Source: Mycobacterium sp. (GTDB lineage: Bacteria; Actinomycetota; Actinomycetes; Mycobacteriales; Mycobacteriaceae). From it: 64,000 nucleotides of DNA. Positions 1 through 8,587 of the stretch are shown here, piece after piece. Each line of letters opens with the position of its first letter. Position 1 is the first letter of the stretch. A program made the position numbers and the translations under genes. The stretch is taken from contig JACPVR010000021.1 in the NCBI GenBank assembly GCA_016197405.1, forward strand, positions 62,001 through 126,000. Reading direction: 5' to 3'. The notes beneath the pieces are model-generated. The model ran no database searches and had not been told where the DNA came from. It saw nothing but the letters and a program-made list of their open reading frames with translations.

Positions 1-321
1 CTCGGCGAACACCTCCAGGACCACCGACACCACGATCGCCACCGAGGCGCCCCACAGGAAAGCCAGCACCAGCAGCCGCGGTGGTTCGGGCTCCCAGCGA
101 TCCAGCCACAGGTAGGCGCCGATGACGACGGTCATCGCTGCCGTCGTCAGGACGATCCCGACGACGGCACCGACGGGGTTGACCGCGGTTATCCCGACCA
201 GCAGTAATGCCACCACGGTGCCCAGCGCGATGATGACGGCCAGCGGTGCGCCGACCTTGCGGATCTTCCTCGGCAGACGGGACGGCGCGTAGGCGGCGGG
301 GTGTGTGGGTGAGGACACCAC
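1..321 (-). CDS. PrsW-family intramembrane metalloprotease (N-terminal part, runs off the window)
   Basis: The reverse strand is open from a GTG at 319-321 to the window edge, giving at least 107 residues. After a short polar N-terminus there are two hydrophobic segments at about residues 20-60. A segment reading WLDRWEPEPPRLLVLAFLWG follows, then another hydrophobic stretch. This ...DRxEPEPPxLLxLAFLWG signature is what I associate with actinobacterial PrsW-type membrane proteases; the later glutamate/histidine motifs lie outside the window. The adjacent GTG at 316-318 is an alternative start. The gene diverges from rpsA and shares its upstream region. The family call comes from memory of the motif and catalytic competence cannot be judged. 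Confidence 0.7.
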   Translation of the reverse strand, partial: MVSSPTHPAAYAPSRLPRKIRKVGAPLAVIIALGTVVALLLVGITAVNPVGAVVGIVLTTAAMTVVIGAYLWLDRWEPEPPRLLVLAFLWGASVAIVVSVVLEVFAE

Positions 322-369
322 AGCAGGGTAAACCCCATCGGGGACCCGGGTTTGTCCAGCGTGTGCCTA

Positions 370-397
370 GTCGAGTACCCTCGACACGTACCCGTGT
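370..397. repeat. Two overlapping inverted repeats upstream of rpsA
   Basis: GTCGAG-TACC-CTCGAC (370-385) is followed by ACACG-TACC-CGTGT (384-397). Both have perfect arms and the same TACC spacer, and they share two bases, so the two hairpins could not both form fully. They sit about 75 bp before the rpsA start in the divergent intergenic region. They could be an operator or part of the rpsA leader; nothing here decides which. Confidence 0.4.
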
Positions 398-471
398 GCA
401 CGTCGCGGGTTGTACTAAATCATCTTCACACCCTGTCCCTTCGATTAAACCTGTCCGGAGCCACCCACCAC

Positions 472-1914
472 ATGCCAAGTCCGTCCATCACCTCGCCGCA
501 AGTAGCCATCAACGATATTGGCTCGGCCGAGGATTTTCTCGCCGCAATCGACAAGACCATCAAGTACTTCAACGATGGCGACATCGTCGAAGGAACCATC
601 GTCAAGGTGGACCGCGACGAGGTCCTGCTCGATATCGGCTACAAGACCGAAGGCGTCATTCCTTCGCGCGAACTCTCGATCAAGCACGACGTCGACCCCA
701 ATGAGGTTGTGTCCGTCGGCGACGAGGTCGAAGCGCTGGTCCTCACCAAAGAGGACAAAGAAGGCCGCCTGATCCTGTCCAAGAAGCGGGCTCAGTACGA
801 GCGCGCCTGGGGCACCATCGAGGAGCTCAAGGAGAAGGACGAGGCCGTCAAGGGCACCGTCATCGAGGTCGTCAAGGGCGGCCTGATCCTCGATATCGGC
901 CTGCGTGGCTTCCTGCCCGCGTCGCTGGTGGAGATGCGTCGTGTCCGCGATCTGCAGCCGTACATCGGCAAGGAGATCGAGGCCAAGATCATCGAGCTCG
1001 ACAAGAACCGCAACAACGTGGTGCTGAGCCGCCGCGCCTGGCTGGAGCAGACCCAGTCCGAGGTGCGCAGCGAGTTCCTCAACCAGCTGCAGAAGGGCGC
1101 CATCCGCAAGGGTGTCGTCTCCTCGATCGTCAACTTCGGCGCCTTCGTCGATCTCGGCGGTGTCGACGGCCTGGTTCACGTCTCCGAGCTGTCCTGGAAG
1201 CACATCGACCATCCGTCCGAGGTTGTCCAGGTGGGCGACGAGGTCACCGTCGAGGTGCTCGACGTCGACATGGATCGCGAGCGGGTTTCGCTGTCGCTCA
1301 AGGCAACTCAGGAAGATCCGTGGCGTCACTTCGCCCGCACCCACGCCATCGGCCAGATCGTGCCGGGCAAGGTCACCAAGCTGGTTCCGTTCGGTGCCTT
1401 CGTCCGCGTCGAAGAGGGCATCGAGGGTCTGGTGCACATCTCCGAGCTGGCTGAGCGCCACGTCGAGGTGCCCGATCAGGTTGTGGCCGTCGGTGACGAC
1501 GCCATGGTCAAGGTCATCGACATCGACCTGGAGCGTCGCCGGATCTCGCTGAGCCTCAAGCAGGCCAACGAGGACTACACCGAGGAATTCGACCCGTCGA
1601 AGTACGGCATGGCCGACAGCTATGACGAGCAGGGGAACTACATCTTCCCCGAGGGCTTCGACGCCGACACCAACGAGTGGCTCGAAGGCTTCGACAAGCA
1701 GCGCACCGAATGGGAGGCCCGGTACGCCGAGGCCGAGCGTCGGCACAAGATGCACACCGCGCAGATGGAGAAGTTCGCCGCTGCCGAGGCCGAGGAGGCC
1801 GCACGGCCCACCTCGAACGGCTCGTCGAGCTCCAGTGGTGAGTCCGCTGGTGGATCGCTTGCCAGTGATGCCCAGCTGGCCGCGCTGCGCGAGAAGCTGG
1901 CCGGCAACGCCTAA
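472..1914 (+). CDS. rpsA: 30S ribosomal protein S1
   Basis: The 480-residue product begins MPSPSITSPQ and carries four S1 (OB-fold) RNA-binding domains at roughly residues 36-105, 123-188, 209-277 and 294-363, then a charged tail. It helps mRNA dock on the 30S subunit; the mycobacterial protein also binds tmRNA and was proposed, with dispute, as a pyrazinoic-acid target. Length and domain number match M. tuberculosis Rv1630. I chose ATG 472 over more upstream in-frame starts because CCGGAG (455-460) is a suitable ribosome binding site and the N-terminus matches known mycobacterial S1. An intrinsic terminator follows immediately. Confidence 0.97.
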   Translation: MPSPSITSPQVAINDIGSAEDFLAAIDKTIKYFNDGDIVEGTIVKVDRDEVLLDIGYKTEGVIPSRELSIKHDVDPNEVVSVGDEVEALVLTKEDKEGRLILSKKRAQYERAWGTIEELKEKDEAVKGTVIEVVKGGLILDIGLRGFLPASLVEMRRVRDLQPYIGKEIEAKIIELDKNRNNVVLSRRAWLEQTQSEVRSEFLNQLQKGAIRKGVVSSIVNFGAFVDLGGVDGLVHVSELSWKHIDHPSEVVQVGDEVTVEVLDVDMDRERVSLSLKATQEDPWRHFARTHAIGQIVPGKVTKLVPFGAFVRVEEGIEGLVHISELAERHVEVPDQVVAVGDDAMVKVIDIDLERRRISLSLKQANEDYTEEFDPSKYGMADSYDEQGNYIFPEGFDADTNEWLEGFDKQRTEWEARYAEAERRHKMHTAQMEKFAAAEAEEAARPTSNGSSSSSGESAGGSLASDAQLAALREKLAGNA

Positions 1915-1938
1915 AAGACACTCATTCGCCGAGTGAAG

Positions 1939-1980
1939 CCACGCAGGAAGTCGCAAGACTTCCTGCGTGGTTCTTTTTGT
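1939..1980 (+). terminator. Strong intrinsic terminator after rpsA
   Basis: CCACGCAGGAAGTC and its exact complement form a 14-bp stem closed by a GCAA (GNRA) tetraloop, followed by TTCTTTTTGT. A perfect stem with a U-tract is uncommon in mycobacteria, so this is a confident rho-independent terminator. It lies between rpsA and coaE, so coaE depends on readthrough or its own promoter. Confidence 0.9.
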
Positions 1981-1993
1981 AGAGGATTGATTG

Positions 1994-3220
1994 ATGCTGC
2001 GTATCGGGTTGTCCGGCGGAATCGGTGCCGGAAAGTCAACGGTGTCAGCCACATTCGCCGAGTGCGGCGGCATAGTGGTGGACGGTGACGTCATCTCCCG
2101 CGAGGTCGTCGAGCCAGGCACTGAGGGCTTGGCAAAACTGGTCGACGCGTTCGGCGAGGCCATCCTGTTGCCCGACGGCGCCCTGAACAGGCCGGCGTTG
2201 GCCGCCGTCGCGTTCAGCGACGACGAGAAGCGGGCCACCTTGAACGGCATCGTGCATCCGCTTGTCGCACATCGTCGCTCCGAGCTGATCGAAGCGGCCG
2301 CTGAGGATGCAGTGATCGTCGAGGACATCCCGCTGCTCGTCGAATCGCAGATGGCGCCGATGTTCCCGCTGGTGGTGATCGTGCACGCCGAGGAGGAGGT
2401 CCGGGTCGCCCGGCTCATCGAGCACCGGGGTTTCAGCGAGGCCGACGCGCGCGCCCGCATCGCCGCGCAGGCCACCGTCGAGCAGCGTCGCGCAGTCGCC
2501 GATGTCTGGCTCGACAACGCCGGGACACCCGGCGAGTTGGTGGAGCGCGCCCGCGGCCTCTGGTACGAGCGGATCCTGCCGTTCGCCCACAACCTGCAGC
2601 AGCGCACACCGGCCCGCTCGGCACCGCATCTGGTGCCGTATGACCCGTCCTGGCCCGATCAAGCACGCCGTGTCCTGGCCCGGTTGAACACCGCGTGTGG
2701 GCATCGCGCCAGCCGGATCGACCACATCGGCTCGACGGCGGTGCCCGGGCTGGATGCCAAGGATGTCATCGACGTTCAGGTCACCGTCGACTCGCTGGAC
2801 ACCGCCGACGAGCTGGCGCAGTCCTTGATGGCCGCCGGCTACCCGCGCGTCGAGTCGATCACCGCCGATATCGCCAAACCCGATGGCCGCAGCTCGGTCG
2901 CGGGTTTCGATCACGTGAGTGATCCGGCGTTCTGGCGCAAGAGGTTTCACGCATCGGGCGATCCCGGCCAGCCCACCAACGTGCACATCCGGGTCGACGG
3001 TTGGCCCAACCAGCAATTCCCGCTGCTGTTCGTCGACTGGGTCATCGCCAACCCGGGCGTGCGGGCTGACTACCTGGCCACCAAACGTGCCGTCGAAGCG
3101 CAGGGGCATGCGGATACCGGCGCATATGCCGACGCCAAGGAGCCGTGGTTCCTCGACGCCTATCGCAGGGCATGGGAGTGGGCGCTGTCGACGGGCTGGG
3201 AGCCCGCGGCCCGCAGCTAG
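1994..3220 (+). CDS. coaE: Dephospho-CoA kinase fused to a GrpB/UPF0157 domain
   Basis: The product is 408 residues. The first ~200 are dephospho-CoA kinase, the last step of CoA synthesis, with the P-loop GGIGAGKST at residues 8-16. Residues ~205-408 are a GrpB/UPF0157 domain (HIGSTAVPGLDAKDVIDVQV). The GrpB family is related to nucleotidyltransferases and this extension is typical of mycobacterial CoaE (Rv1631); its role is not settled. ATG 1994 is chosen over the TTG at 1991 because AGAGGA (1981-1986) is well spaced. The gene lies directly behind the rpsA terminator. Confidence 0.95.
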   Translation: MLRIGLSGGIGAGKSTVSATFAECGGIVVDGDVISREVVEPGTEGLAKLVDAFGEAILLPDGALNRPALAAVAFSDDEKRATLNGIVHPLVAHRRSELIEAAAEDAVIVEDIPLLVESQMAPMFPLVVIVHAEEEVRVARLIEHRGFSEADARARIAAQATVEQRRAVADVWLDNAGTPGELVERARGLWYERILPFAHNLQQRTPARSAPHLVPYDPSWPDQARRVLARLNTACGHRASRIDHIGSTAVPGLDAKDVIDVQVTVDSLDTADELAQSLMAAGYPRVESITADIAKPDGRSSVAGFDHVSDPAFWRKRFHASGDPGQPTNVHIRVDGWPNQQFPLLFVDWVIANPGVRADYLATKRAVEAQGHADTGAYADAKEPWFLDAYRRAWEWALSTGWEPAARS

Positions 3221-3224
3221 CGGG

Positions 3225-3809
3225 TCAGCCCGCCGGCGGAGTCTCGGCCGGTTGATCGGAGACGGCCTGACTCGGCGCTGATGGTGCGGCCGGGTCGGCG
3301 GGGGCCACGGTGCCGGACCCGCTGCCGGCCCCGGCCGGATTGATCAGCGGCGCACCGCACATCAATTTCCCGTAGTCGGGATCGTCGTCGGCCGGGGTCA
3401 GCCGCGGCCTGATGAACTGGTCGGCCTGGGCCACGGTGGCATCGTCGACGAGGATCTCGCAGTGCAGGTTGGCCGAGTACGGCCACTGGATCGACACCTG
3501 CATACCGGCCAGCGCGGGATCGGTCAGCACGGTCTGCACCTCGAAAACCCGTCCGGGCAGCATCGTGGGATCGGCGCTCTGCACCTGGGTGTCGTTGATC
3601 TTGTAGGTGATCAGTGCGCCGCGCGATACACCGTCGATGCGCGCGCGGTAGGTGATGTTGTGCAGGTCCTGGCCATCGGGCGGGACGCTGGCCACGGCGG
3701 TGGTCGTCGGCTCGGGTTCCGGATCGGCCCAAGCGGTGGCGACCGTAAACGGGGCACACGACAGTAGCAGCACCGCCGTGGCGGCTGCTGCACCCGAGGT
3801 GGAGTTCAT
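3225..3809 (-). CDS. Secreted mycobacterial protein of unknown function
   Basis: The product has about 194 residues and starts MNSTSGAAAATAVLLLSCAP, a signal peptide likely cleaved after ...ATAWA. The mature part has two cysteines (in LHCEI and LMCGAP) that could form a disulfide, and a Pro/Ala/Ser-rich tail. I do not recognise a named domain. A GTG at 3819-3821 would add four residues; ATG 3809 gives the cleaner signal peptide, but no good Shine-Dalgarno sequence supports either. It follows the DUF402 gene closely on the same strand and may be co-transcribed. It converges with coaE with almost no gap. Confidence 0.7.
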   Translation of the reverse strand: MNSTSGAAAATAVLLLSCAPFTVATAWADPEPEPTTTAVASVPPDGQDLHNITYRARIDGVSRGALITYKINDTQVQSADPTMLPGRVFEVQTVLTDPALAGMQVSIQWPYSANLHCEILVDDATVAQADQFIRPRLTPADDDPDYGKLMCGAPLINPAGAGSGSGTVAPADPAAPSAPSQAVSDQPAETPPAG

Positions 3810-3828
3810 GGTTAGAGACACTACGTTG

Positions 3829-4302
3829 TTATCGCCAGGAAAGTTCGATGCCGTTACACCCCATCCAGGCGTGCAAATCGTGGCCGTTGGCGGCCAGCCC
3901 CGCGACCGCCGCGGCGGTATTGCGAATGGCCAGTTCGGCGGTCTCCGGCGTCACCAGTCCCATCCGGTGGGCTTCCAGCAGTTCGTCGACGTCGACGAGT
4001 TCGGTGCGCTCGCCGGTGTGCACCACCAGGTCGATGTAGTGGTCGACGGTGTTCCAATTACCGTCCGCGTCCACGGTGATCTCGGCGACGTCGAGGTAGA
4101 AATCCTGCTCGCGCTCATGGCCGGGGTTCCAGTGGAAGATGCTGGCGCGGATCCCGAACGTCGGCAGCAGCCAGGACTCCAAGTAGTGGAATTGCGCCCG
4201 GCCCGGCGTGGGCCGGGCCATGTACAGACCCCAGGGGGTCACGGTGTAGACATCCACCGCCCGGACGAAGCCCTTGGGGTCGGTGTTCGTTCGGGCGGCC
4301 AA
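3829..4302 (-). CDS. DUF402 domain-containing protein (Rv1632c-like)
   Basis: This is a ~157-residue DUF402 protein (WGLYMARPTPGRAQFHYLES, DFYLDVAEITVD). The DUF402 fold occurs in nucleoside-phosphate phosphatases and near RNA-modifying enzymes; the substrate here is unknown. Position matches Rv1632c between coaE and uvrB. The start is uncertain. TTG 4302 is the only conventional start, yet the frame stays open upstream and encodes IHPPKHETFDL before an in-frame stop. As I recall, homologues begin HPPKHE. That would put initiation at the ATT codon at 4330-4332. Confidence 0.8.
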   Translation of the reverse strand: MAARTNTDPKGFVRAVDVYTVTPWGLYMARPTPGRAQFHYLESWLLPTFGIRASIFHWNPGHEREQDFYLDVAEITVDADGNWNTVDHYIDLVVHTGERTELVDVDELLEAHRMGLVTPETAELAIRNTAAAVAGLAANGHDLHAWMGCNGIELSWR

Positions 4303-4453
4303 GTCGAAGGTCTCGTGTTTGGGAGGGTGAATACCGCCAGTTTATGGGGCGCGGGCTACTTCGGATCGGTGGTCGGTACGACTATCGTCTGGTTTGGCCG
4401 TCGTCGGCGGTCGGGGGCAGTGTGTGCGACTCGGTTTCGGAGGATGAGAAACG

Positions 4454-4810
4454 ATGATGACGATGCTTACGCGGGTCGTTGGTGCCGCGGTGGCGACCGG
4501 GTCGCTGGCCCTCGGTTTTGCGGCGCCCGCACTGGCGGATGACCCGCCGCCACCGCCGAACTGCACCGCCGCCGACCTGGCCGGTGTCGCGACCGGTGTC
4601 TCTGCGGCGATGTCGGTGTATCTGTTCACCCACCCCGACGTGAACAACTTCTTCACCGACCTGCGGGGGACGTCGCGCGAAGAGCTGCGCGGCCCGGTCA
4701 AGGATTACATGGACGCCAATCCGCAGGTGTACGACGAGCTACAGGGCATCCGGCAGCCGCTGCGGGACTTCCGCGAGCGCTGCGGTATGGGGATGCCGTC
4801 CGAGGGGTAA
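4454..4810 (+). CDS. Secreted haemophore-like (MHB family) haem-binding protein
   Basis: The 118-residue precursor has a signal peptide (cleavage near PALADD) and a small helical domain with two cysteines, CTAADLAGVATGV... and ...FRERCG. The spacing and the phrases YLFTHPDVNNFF and DYMDANPQVYDELQGIRQPL match the mycobacterial haemophore family of which Rv0203 is the studied member. It is inferred to bind haem in the periplasm or outside the cell. GGAGGA just upstream suits ATG 4454 or 4457. No MmpL haem transporter is adjacent, so the function rests on sequence alone. Confidence 0.8.
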   Translation: MMTMLTRVVGAAVATGSLALGFAAPALADDPPPPPNCTAADLAGVATGVSAAMSVYLFTHPDVNNFFTDLRGTSREELRGPVKDYMDANPQVYDELQGIRQPLRDFRERCGMGMPSEG

Positions 4811-4906
4811 CGTGCCGGCCCTGAAATATCGGGCTGACGGATCACGTGAATACTGTTCTGTCACTTGGATTTCTGCTGTCACACGCAGGTGATTCCTGTC
4901 GGTGTC

Positions 4907-4922
4907 TCGAACTAATGTTCGA
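4907..4922. promoter_or_regulatory. LexA (SOS) box overlapping a leaderless promoter of the 13E12 gene
   Basis: TCGAACTAATGTTCGA matches the mycobacterial SOS box TCGAAC-N4-GTTCGA exactly. The spacer together with the start of the right arm contains TAATGT (4913-4918), a good -10 box ending 7 nt before the ATG at 4925. Bound LexA would therefore cover the -10, and the transcript would start at the start codon. 13E12 genes are known LexA targets in M. tuberculosis. Confidence 0.9.
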
Positions 4923-4924
4923 GC

Positions 4925-6358
4925 ATGGGGTCGGTGCGGGTAGCGGACAGGGCGGAGTACAAAGCCGCCCTGGAAGCCTATGAGAGCGCCGCCGCCCGGC
5001 TGGCCGCACTCTCACCGATCGCTCTGAGTGCCACCGACATGCTCGCGGTTCTGGACCGTCGGGAAGCGGTCGCGCGCGCCGATGCCGCCGTCGATCACCG
5101 GCTGATCGGCAGGCTGGTCGGGGAGTGCGATCCGCGTGAGCTTGGTGCGAGATCCATGACCGAGGTATTGGCGGTCCGATTGCGGATTTCTCGATCGGAA
5201 GCCAATCGCCGCATCGCCGAGGCCCGCGACCTGGCCCCTCGGGTTGCCATCACCGGCGAGCCGTTGGAGCCGGTGCTGCCGGCGACCGCGGCCGGGGTCG
5301 CCGACGGACGGGTCGGTGGTGAGCACGTCGCGGTCATCCGCAAGTTCTTCCGTCACGTCCCGGCGTTCGTGTCCGCCGAAACCCGGACGGTTGTCGAGCG
5401 CAGCCTGGCCGATGCGGCGTGCGGTCTGATTCCCGAAGATGTCAGAAACCTTGCGGTGCAGTTGTTGGCGGTCCTGGATCAGGACGGCACACTGTCTGAC
5501 GGCGATCGGGCGCGACGGCGCGGGATCCGGTTCGGGAAGCAGGGCTTCGACGGGATGAGCACCATCTCGGGCCTCATCGATCCGGAGTTACGAGCCACCT
5601 TCGAGGCCGTCCTTGCGAAACTGGCGGCCCCCGGCATGTGCAATCCGGACGAAGTCTCGCCACAGGTCGACGGCGACCCCGACCAGGGCCAGGTCGATCG
5701 TGATCTGCGCAGCCCCGAGCAGCGGGCCCATGATGCGGTCAAGGCGGCATTGCGGGCACTGCTGGCATCGGGGAAGCTCGGCAGCTTCAAGGGCTTGCCC
5801 GCCACCATCGTGGTAACCACCACGCTGGCCGAACTCGAATCCGCCGCCGGTCACGCCGTGACGGCGGGCGGCACGGAATTGCCGATGGCCGATGTGATCA
5901 GGCTGGCGCGACACTCCCATCACTACCTGGCGGTGTTCGACAACCACCGTGAGGTTCCGCTGTATCTGGGCCGCTCTAGGCGGATCGCGTCACCGGGGCA
6001 ACGTTTGGTGCTCTATGCGAAGGATCGTGGTTGCACAAAACCGGGATGCACCGCGCCGGGATATCGCTGCGAAGTCCACCACGCGGTCTCCGATTGGACC
6101 GACGGCGGCCAGACCAATATCGACGAACTCACGCTGGCGTGTAAGCCCGACCACCGCCTGCTCGCCCCCGGTGGTTGGCAGACCCGGAAGCGCGATGACG
6201 GGCGCACCGAGTGGATCCCGCCACCACATCTCGACACCGGTGGTCCTCGCGTCAACAACTACCACCACCCGGAACGCCTCCTGCGCGACACGGGGGAAGA
6301 CGACAAGGGGGACGACGACAACGGGGACGACGACAAGGGGGACGACGAAGTCCCCTGA
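4925..6358 (+). CDS. 13E12 repeat family protein (DUF222 + HNH endonuclease)
   Basis: The 477-residue protein has an N-terminal DUF222 region (about 20-330) and a C-terminal HNH module with zinc-type cysteines and histidines (CTKPGCTAPGYRCEVHHAVS, then LACKPDHRLL). This is the 13E12 family, many-copy in mycobacteria, with presumed DNA-binding or nuclease activity but no proven role. The last ~20 residues are a DNA-level repeat encoding alternating D/K/G (GDDDN, GDDDK). A perfect LexA box ends 2 nt before the ATG, so it is DNA-damage inducible and probably leaderless; no Shine-Dalgarno sequence is possible there. Confidence 0.9.
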   Translation: MGSVRVADRAEYKAALEAYESAAARLAALSPIALSATDMLAVLDRREAVARADAAVDHRLIGRLVGECDPRELGARSMTEVLAVRLRISRSEANRRIAEARDLAPRVAITGEPLEPVLPATAAGVADGRVGGEHVAVIRKFFRHVPAFVSAETRTVVERSLADAACGLIPEDVRNLAVQLLAVLDQDGTLSDGDRARRRGIRFGKQGFDGMSTISGLIDPELRATFEAVLAKLAAPGMCNPDEVSPQVDGDPDQGQVDRDLRSPEQRAHDAVKAALRALLASGKLGSFKGLPATIVVTTTLAELESAAGHAVTAGGTELPMADVIRLARHSHHYLAVFDNHREVPLYLGRSRRIASPGQRLVLYAKDRGCTKPGCTAPGYRCEVHHAVSDWTDGGQTNIDELTLACKPDHRLLAPGGWQTRKRDDGRTEWIPPPHLDTGGPRVNNYHHPERLLRDTGEDDKGDDDNGDDDKGDDEVP

Positions 6359-6387
6359 CCTGCGGTGGTTGCGGCCGAACCGAGTGG

Positions 6388-6410
6388 GTGTCGGTAGCCC
6401 GGCCTACCCT
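6388..6410 (+). promoter_or_regulatory. PafBC-type (RecA-NDp) promoter of uvrB
   Basis: GTGTCGGTA, 8 nt, TACCCT. The RecA-NDp consensus is tTGTCRgtg-N8-TAnnnT; this site matches the core TGTCGGT, the spacing and the -10, and differs at the first and last bases of the upstream element. The -10 ends 7 nt before the uvrB ATG, so the mRNA is likely leaderless. LexA-independent damage induction through PafBC is inferred. Confidence 0.7.
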
Positions 6411-6416
6411 GGACAC

Positions 6417-8579
6417 ATGGCTTTCGCTACCGAGCATCCTGTCGTCGCGCACTCTGAGTACCGCGCTGTCGATGACGTCGTGCGCACCGGCGGGCAGTTC
6501 CGGGTTGTCAGCGAGTACGAACCCGCCGGGGACCAGCCCGCCGCCATCGAGGAGCTGGAACGCCGGGTCCGGGCGGGGGAGCGGGATATCGTGCTGCTCG
6601 GCGCCACCGGCACCGGCAAGTCGGCGACCACCGCATGGCTCATCGAACGGCTGCAGCGGCCCACCCTGGTGATGGCGCCCAACAAGACACTTGCCGCCCA
6701 GCTCGCCAACGAGCTCCGGGAGATGTTGCCGCACAACGCCGTCGAGTACTTCGTGTCGTACTACGACTACTACCAGCCCGAGGCGTACATCGCCCAGACC
6801 GATACCTACATCGAGAAGGACAGCTCGATCAACGACGATGTCGAGCGGTTGCGGCACTCGGCGACGTCGAACCTGCTGTCCCGCCGCGATGTGGTGGTGG
6901 TGGCATCGGTGTCGTGCATCTACGGCCTCGGTACCCCGCAGTCTTACCTGGACCGATCGGTCGAGCTGCAGGTCGGCTCGGAGGTTCCCCGGGACGGACT
7001 GCTGCGCCTGCTGGTCGACGTCCAGTACTCCCGCAACGACATGTCCTTCACCCGGGGATCGTTCCGGGTTCGCGGCGACACCGTCGAGATCATCCCGTCC
7101 TATGAGGAACTCGCCGTGCGCATCGAGTACTTCGGCGACGAGATCGAGGCGCTGTACTACCTGCACCCGCTGACCGGCGATGTCGTCCGCAAAGTCGACT
7201 CGGTGCGGATCTTCCCGGCCACGCACTACGTCGCCGGACCAGAGCGGATGGCTCGCGCGATCTCCAGCATCGAACTCGAGCTGGAGGAGCGGCTGGCTGA
7301 GCTGGAACGCCAGGGCAAACTGCTGGAGGCGCAGCGGCTGCGGATGCGCACCAACTACGACATCGAGATGATGCGGCAGGTCGGGTTCTGCTCGGGGATC
7401 GAGAACTACTCGCGCCATATCGACGGCCGGCCGGCGGGCTCCTCGCCGGCGACGCTGCTGGATTACTTCCCCGAGGACTTCCTGCTGGTCATCGACGAGT
7501 CGCACGTGACGGTCCCGCAGATCGGCGGCATGTACGAGGGCGACATGTCGCGTAAGCGCAACCTGGTGGACTTCGGTTTCCGGCTGCCGTCGGCCGTCGA
7601 CAACCGGCCTCTGACCTGGGAGGAGTTCGCCGACCGGATCGGACAGACGGTCTACTTGTCGGCCACCCCGGGAAATTACGAGATGGCTCAGTCCGGCGGC
7701 GAGTTCGTCGAGCAGGTCATCCGGCCGACCGGTCTGGTCGACCCCAAGGTCATCGTCAAGCCGACCAAGGGCCAGATCGACGACCTGATCGGCGAGATCC
7801 GCAAACGTACCGAGATCGACGAGCGTGTCCTGGTCACGACACTGACCAAGAAGATGGCCGAGGACCTCACCGACTACCTGCTCGAACTCGGCATCCGGGT
7901 GCGCTACCTGCACTCCGAGGTCGACACGCTGCGCCGCGTGGAGTTGCTGCGCCAGCTTCGGCTCGGTGAGTACGACGTCCTGGTCGGTATCAACCTGCTG
8001 CGGGAGGGTCTCGACCTGCCCGAGGTGTCGTTGGTGTCGATCCTCGACGCCGACAAGGAAGGCTTCCTGCGGTCGGCGCGAAGCCTGATCCAGACCATCG
8101 GCCGCGCGGCCCGAAACGTCTCCGGTGAAGTGCACATGTACGCCGACAAGATCACCGATTCGATGCGTGAGGCCATCGACGAGACCGATCGTCGCCGCGC
8201 CAAGCAGATCGCCTACAACGAAGAGCACGGTGTCGACCCGCAGCCGCTGCGCAAGAAGATCGCCGACATCCTCGACCAGGTGTACCGGGAGGCCGACGAC
8301 ACCGAGGCCACCGTCGCCATCGGTGGTTCGGGGCGCAACGCGTCGCGTGGCCGTCGCGCGCAGGGGGAAGCGGGGCGATCGGTCAGTGCCGGGGTGTACG
8401 AGGGGCGGGACACCGCCAGCATGCCGCGCGCCGAGCTCGCCGATCTGATCAAGGACATGACCGAGCAGATGATGACCGCGGCGCGGGACCTGCAGTTCGA
8501 GCTGGCCGCCCGTATCCGCGACGAGATCGCCGATCTGAAGAAGGAGCTCCGCGGGATGGACGCCGCCGGGCTGAAATAG
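6417..8579 (+). CDS. uvrB: Excinuclease ABC subunit B
   Basis: The 720-residue protein loads UvrC at lesions found by UvrA in nucleotide excision repair. The P-loop is GATGTGKS at residues 62-69. The beta-hairpin that threads the DNA is YYDYYQPEAY (115-124). Helicase motif II reads VIDESH, and a C-terminal UVR domain for UvrC contact is at about 665-712. ATG 6417 is chosen from the known mycobacterial N-terminus; much longer upstream extensions of the frame overlap the 13E12 gene and are not real. No SD is seen, consistent with leaderless translation. uvrA, its partner, is 15 kb downstream. Confidence 0.98.
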   Translation: MAFATEHPVVAHSEYRAVDDVVRTGGQFRVVSEYEPAGDQPAAIEELERRVRAGERDIVLLGATGTGKSATTAWLIERLQRPTLVMAPNKTLAAQLANELREMLPHNAVEYFVSYYDYYQPEAYIAQTDTYIEKDSSINDDVERLRHSATSNLLSRRDVVVVASVSCIYGLGTPQSYLDRSVELQVGSEVPRDGLLRLLVDVQYSRNDMSFTRGSFRVRGDTVEIIPSYEELAVRIEYFGDEIEALYYLHPLTGDVVRKVDSVRIFPATHYVAGPERMARAISSIELELEERLAELERQGKLLEAQRLRMRTNYDIEMMRQVGFCSGIENYSRHIDGRPAGSSPATLLDYFPEDFLLVIDESHVTVPQIGGMYEGDMSRKRNLVDFGFRLPSAVDNRPLTWEEFADRIGQTVYLSATPGNYEMAQSGGEFVEQVIRPTGLVDPKVIVKPTKGQIDDLIGEIRKRTEIDERVLVTTLTKKMAEDLTDYLLELGIRVRYLHSEVDTLRRVELLRQLRLGEYDVLVGINLLREGLDLPEVSLVSILDADKEGFLRSARSLIQTIGRAARNVSGEVHMYADKITDSMREAIDETDRRRAKQIAYNEEHGVDPQPLRKKIADILDQVYREADDTEATVAIGGSGRNASRGRRAQGEAGRSVSAGVYEGRDTASMPRAELADLIKDMTEQMMTAARDLQFELAARIRDEIADLKKELRGMDAAGLK

Positions 8580-8587
8580 CCCGCCGG

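Noticed and set aside
445..2607. 720-codon reverse-strand open frame
   Set aside because: It is antisense to rpsA and coaE in a GC-rich region where reverse frames stay open by codon bias; the translation is low-complexity and unlike any family.
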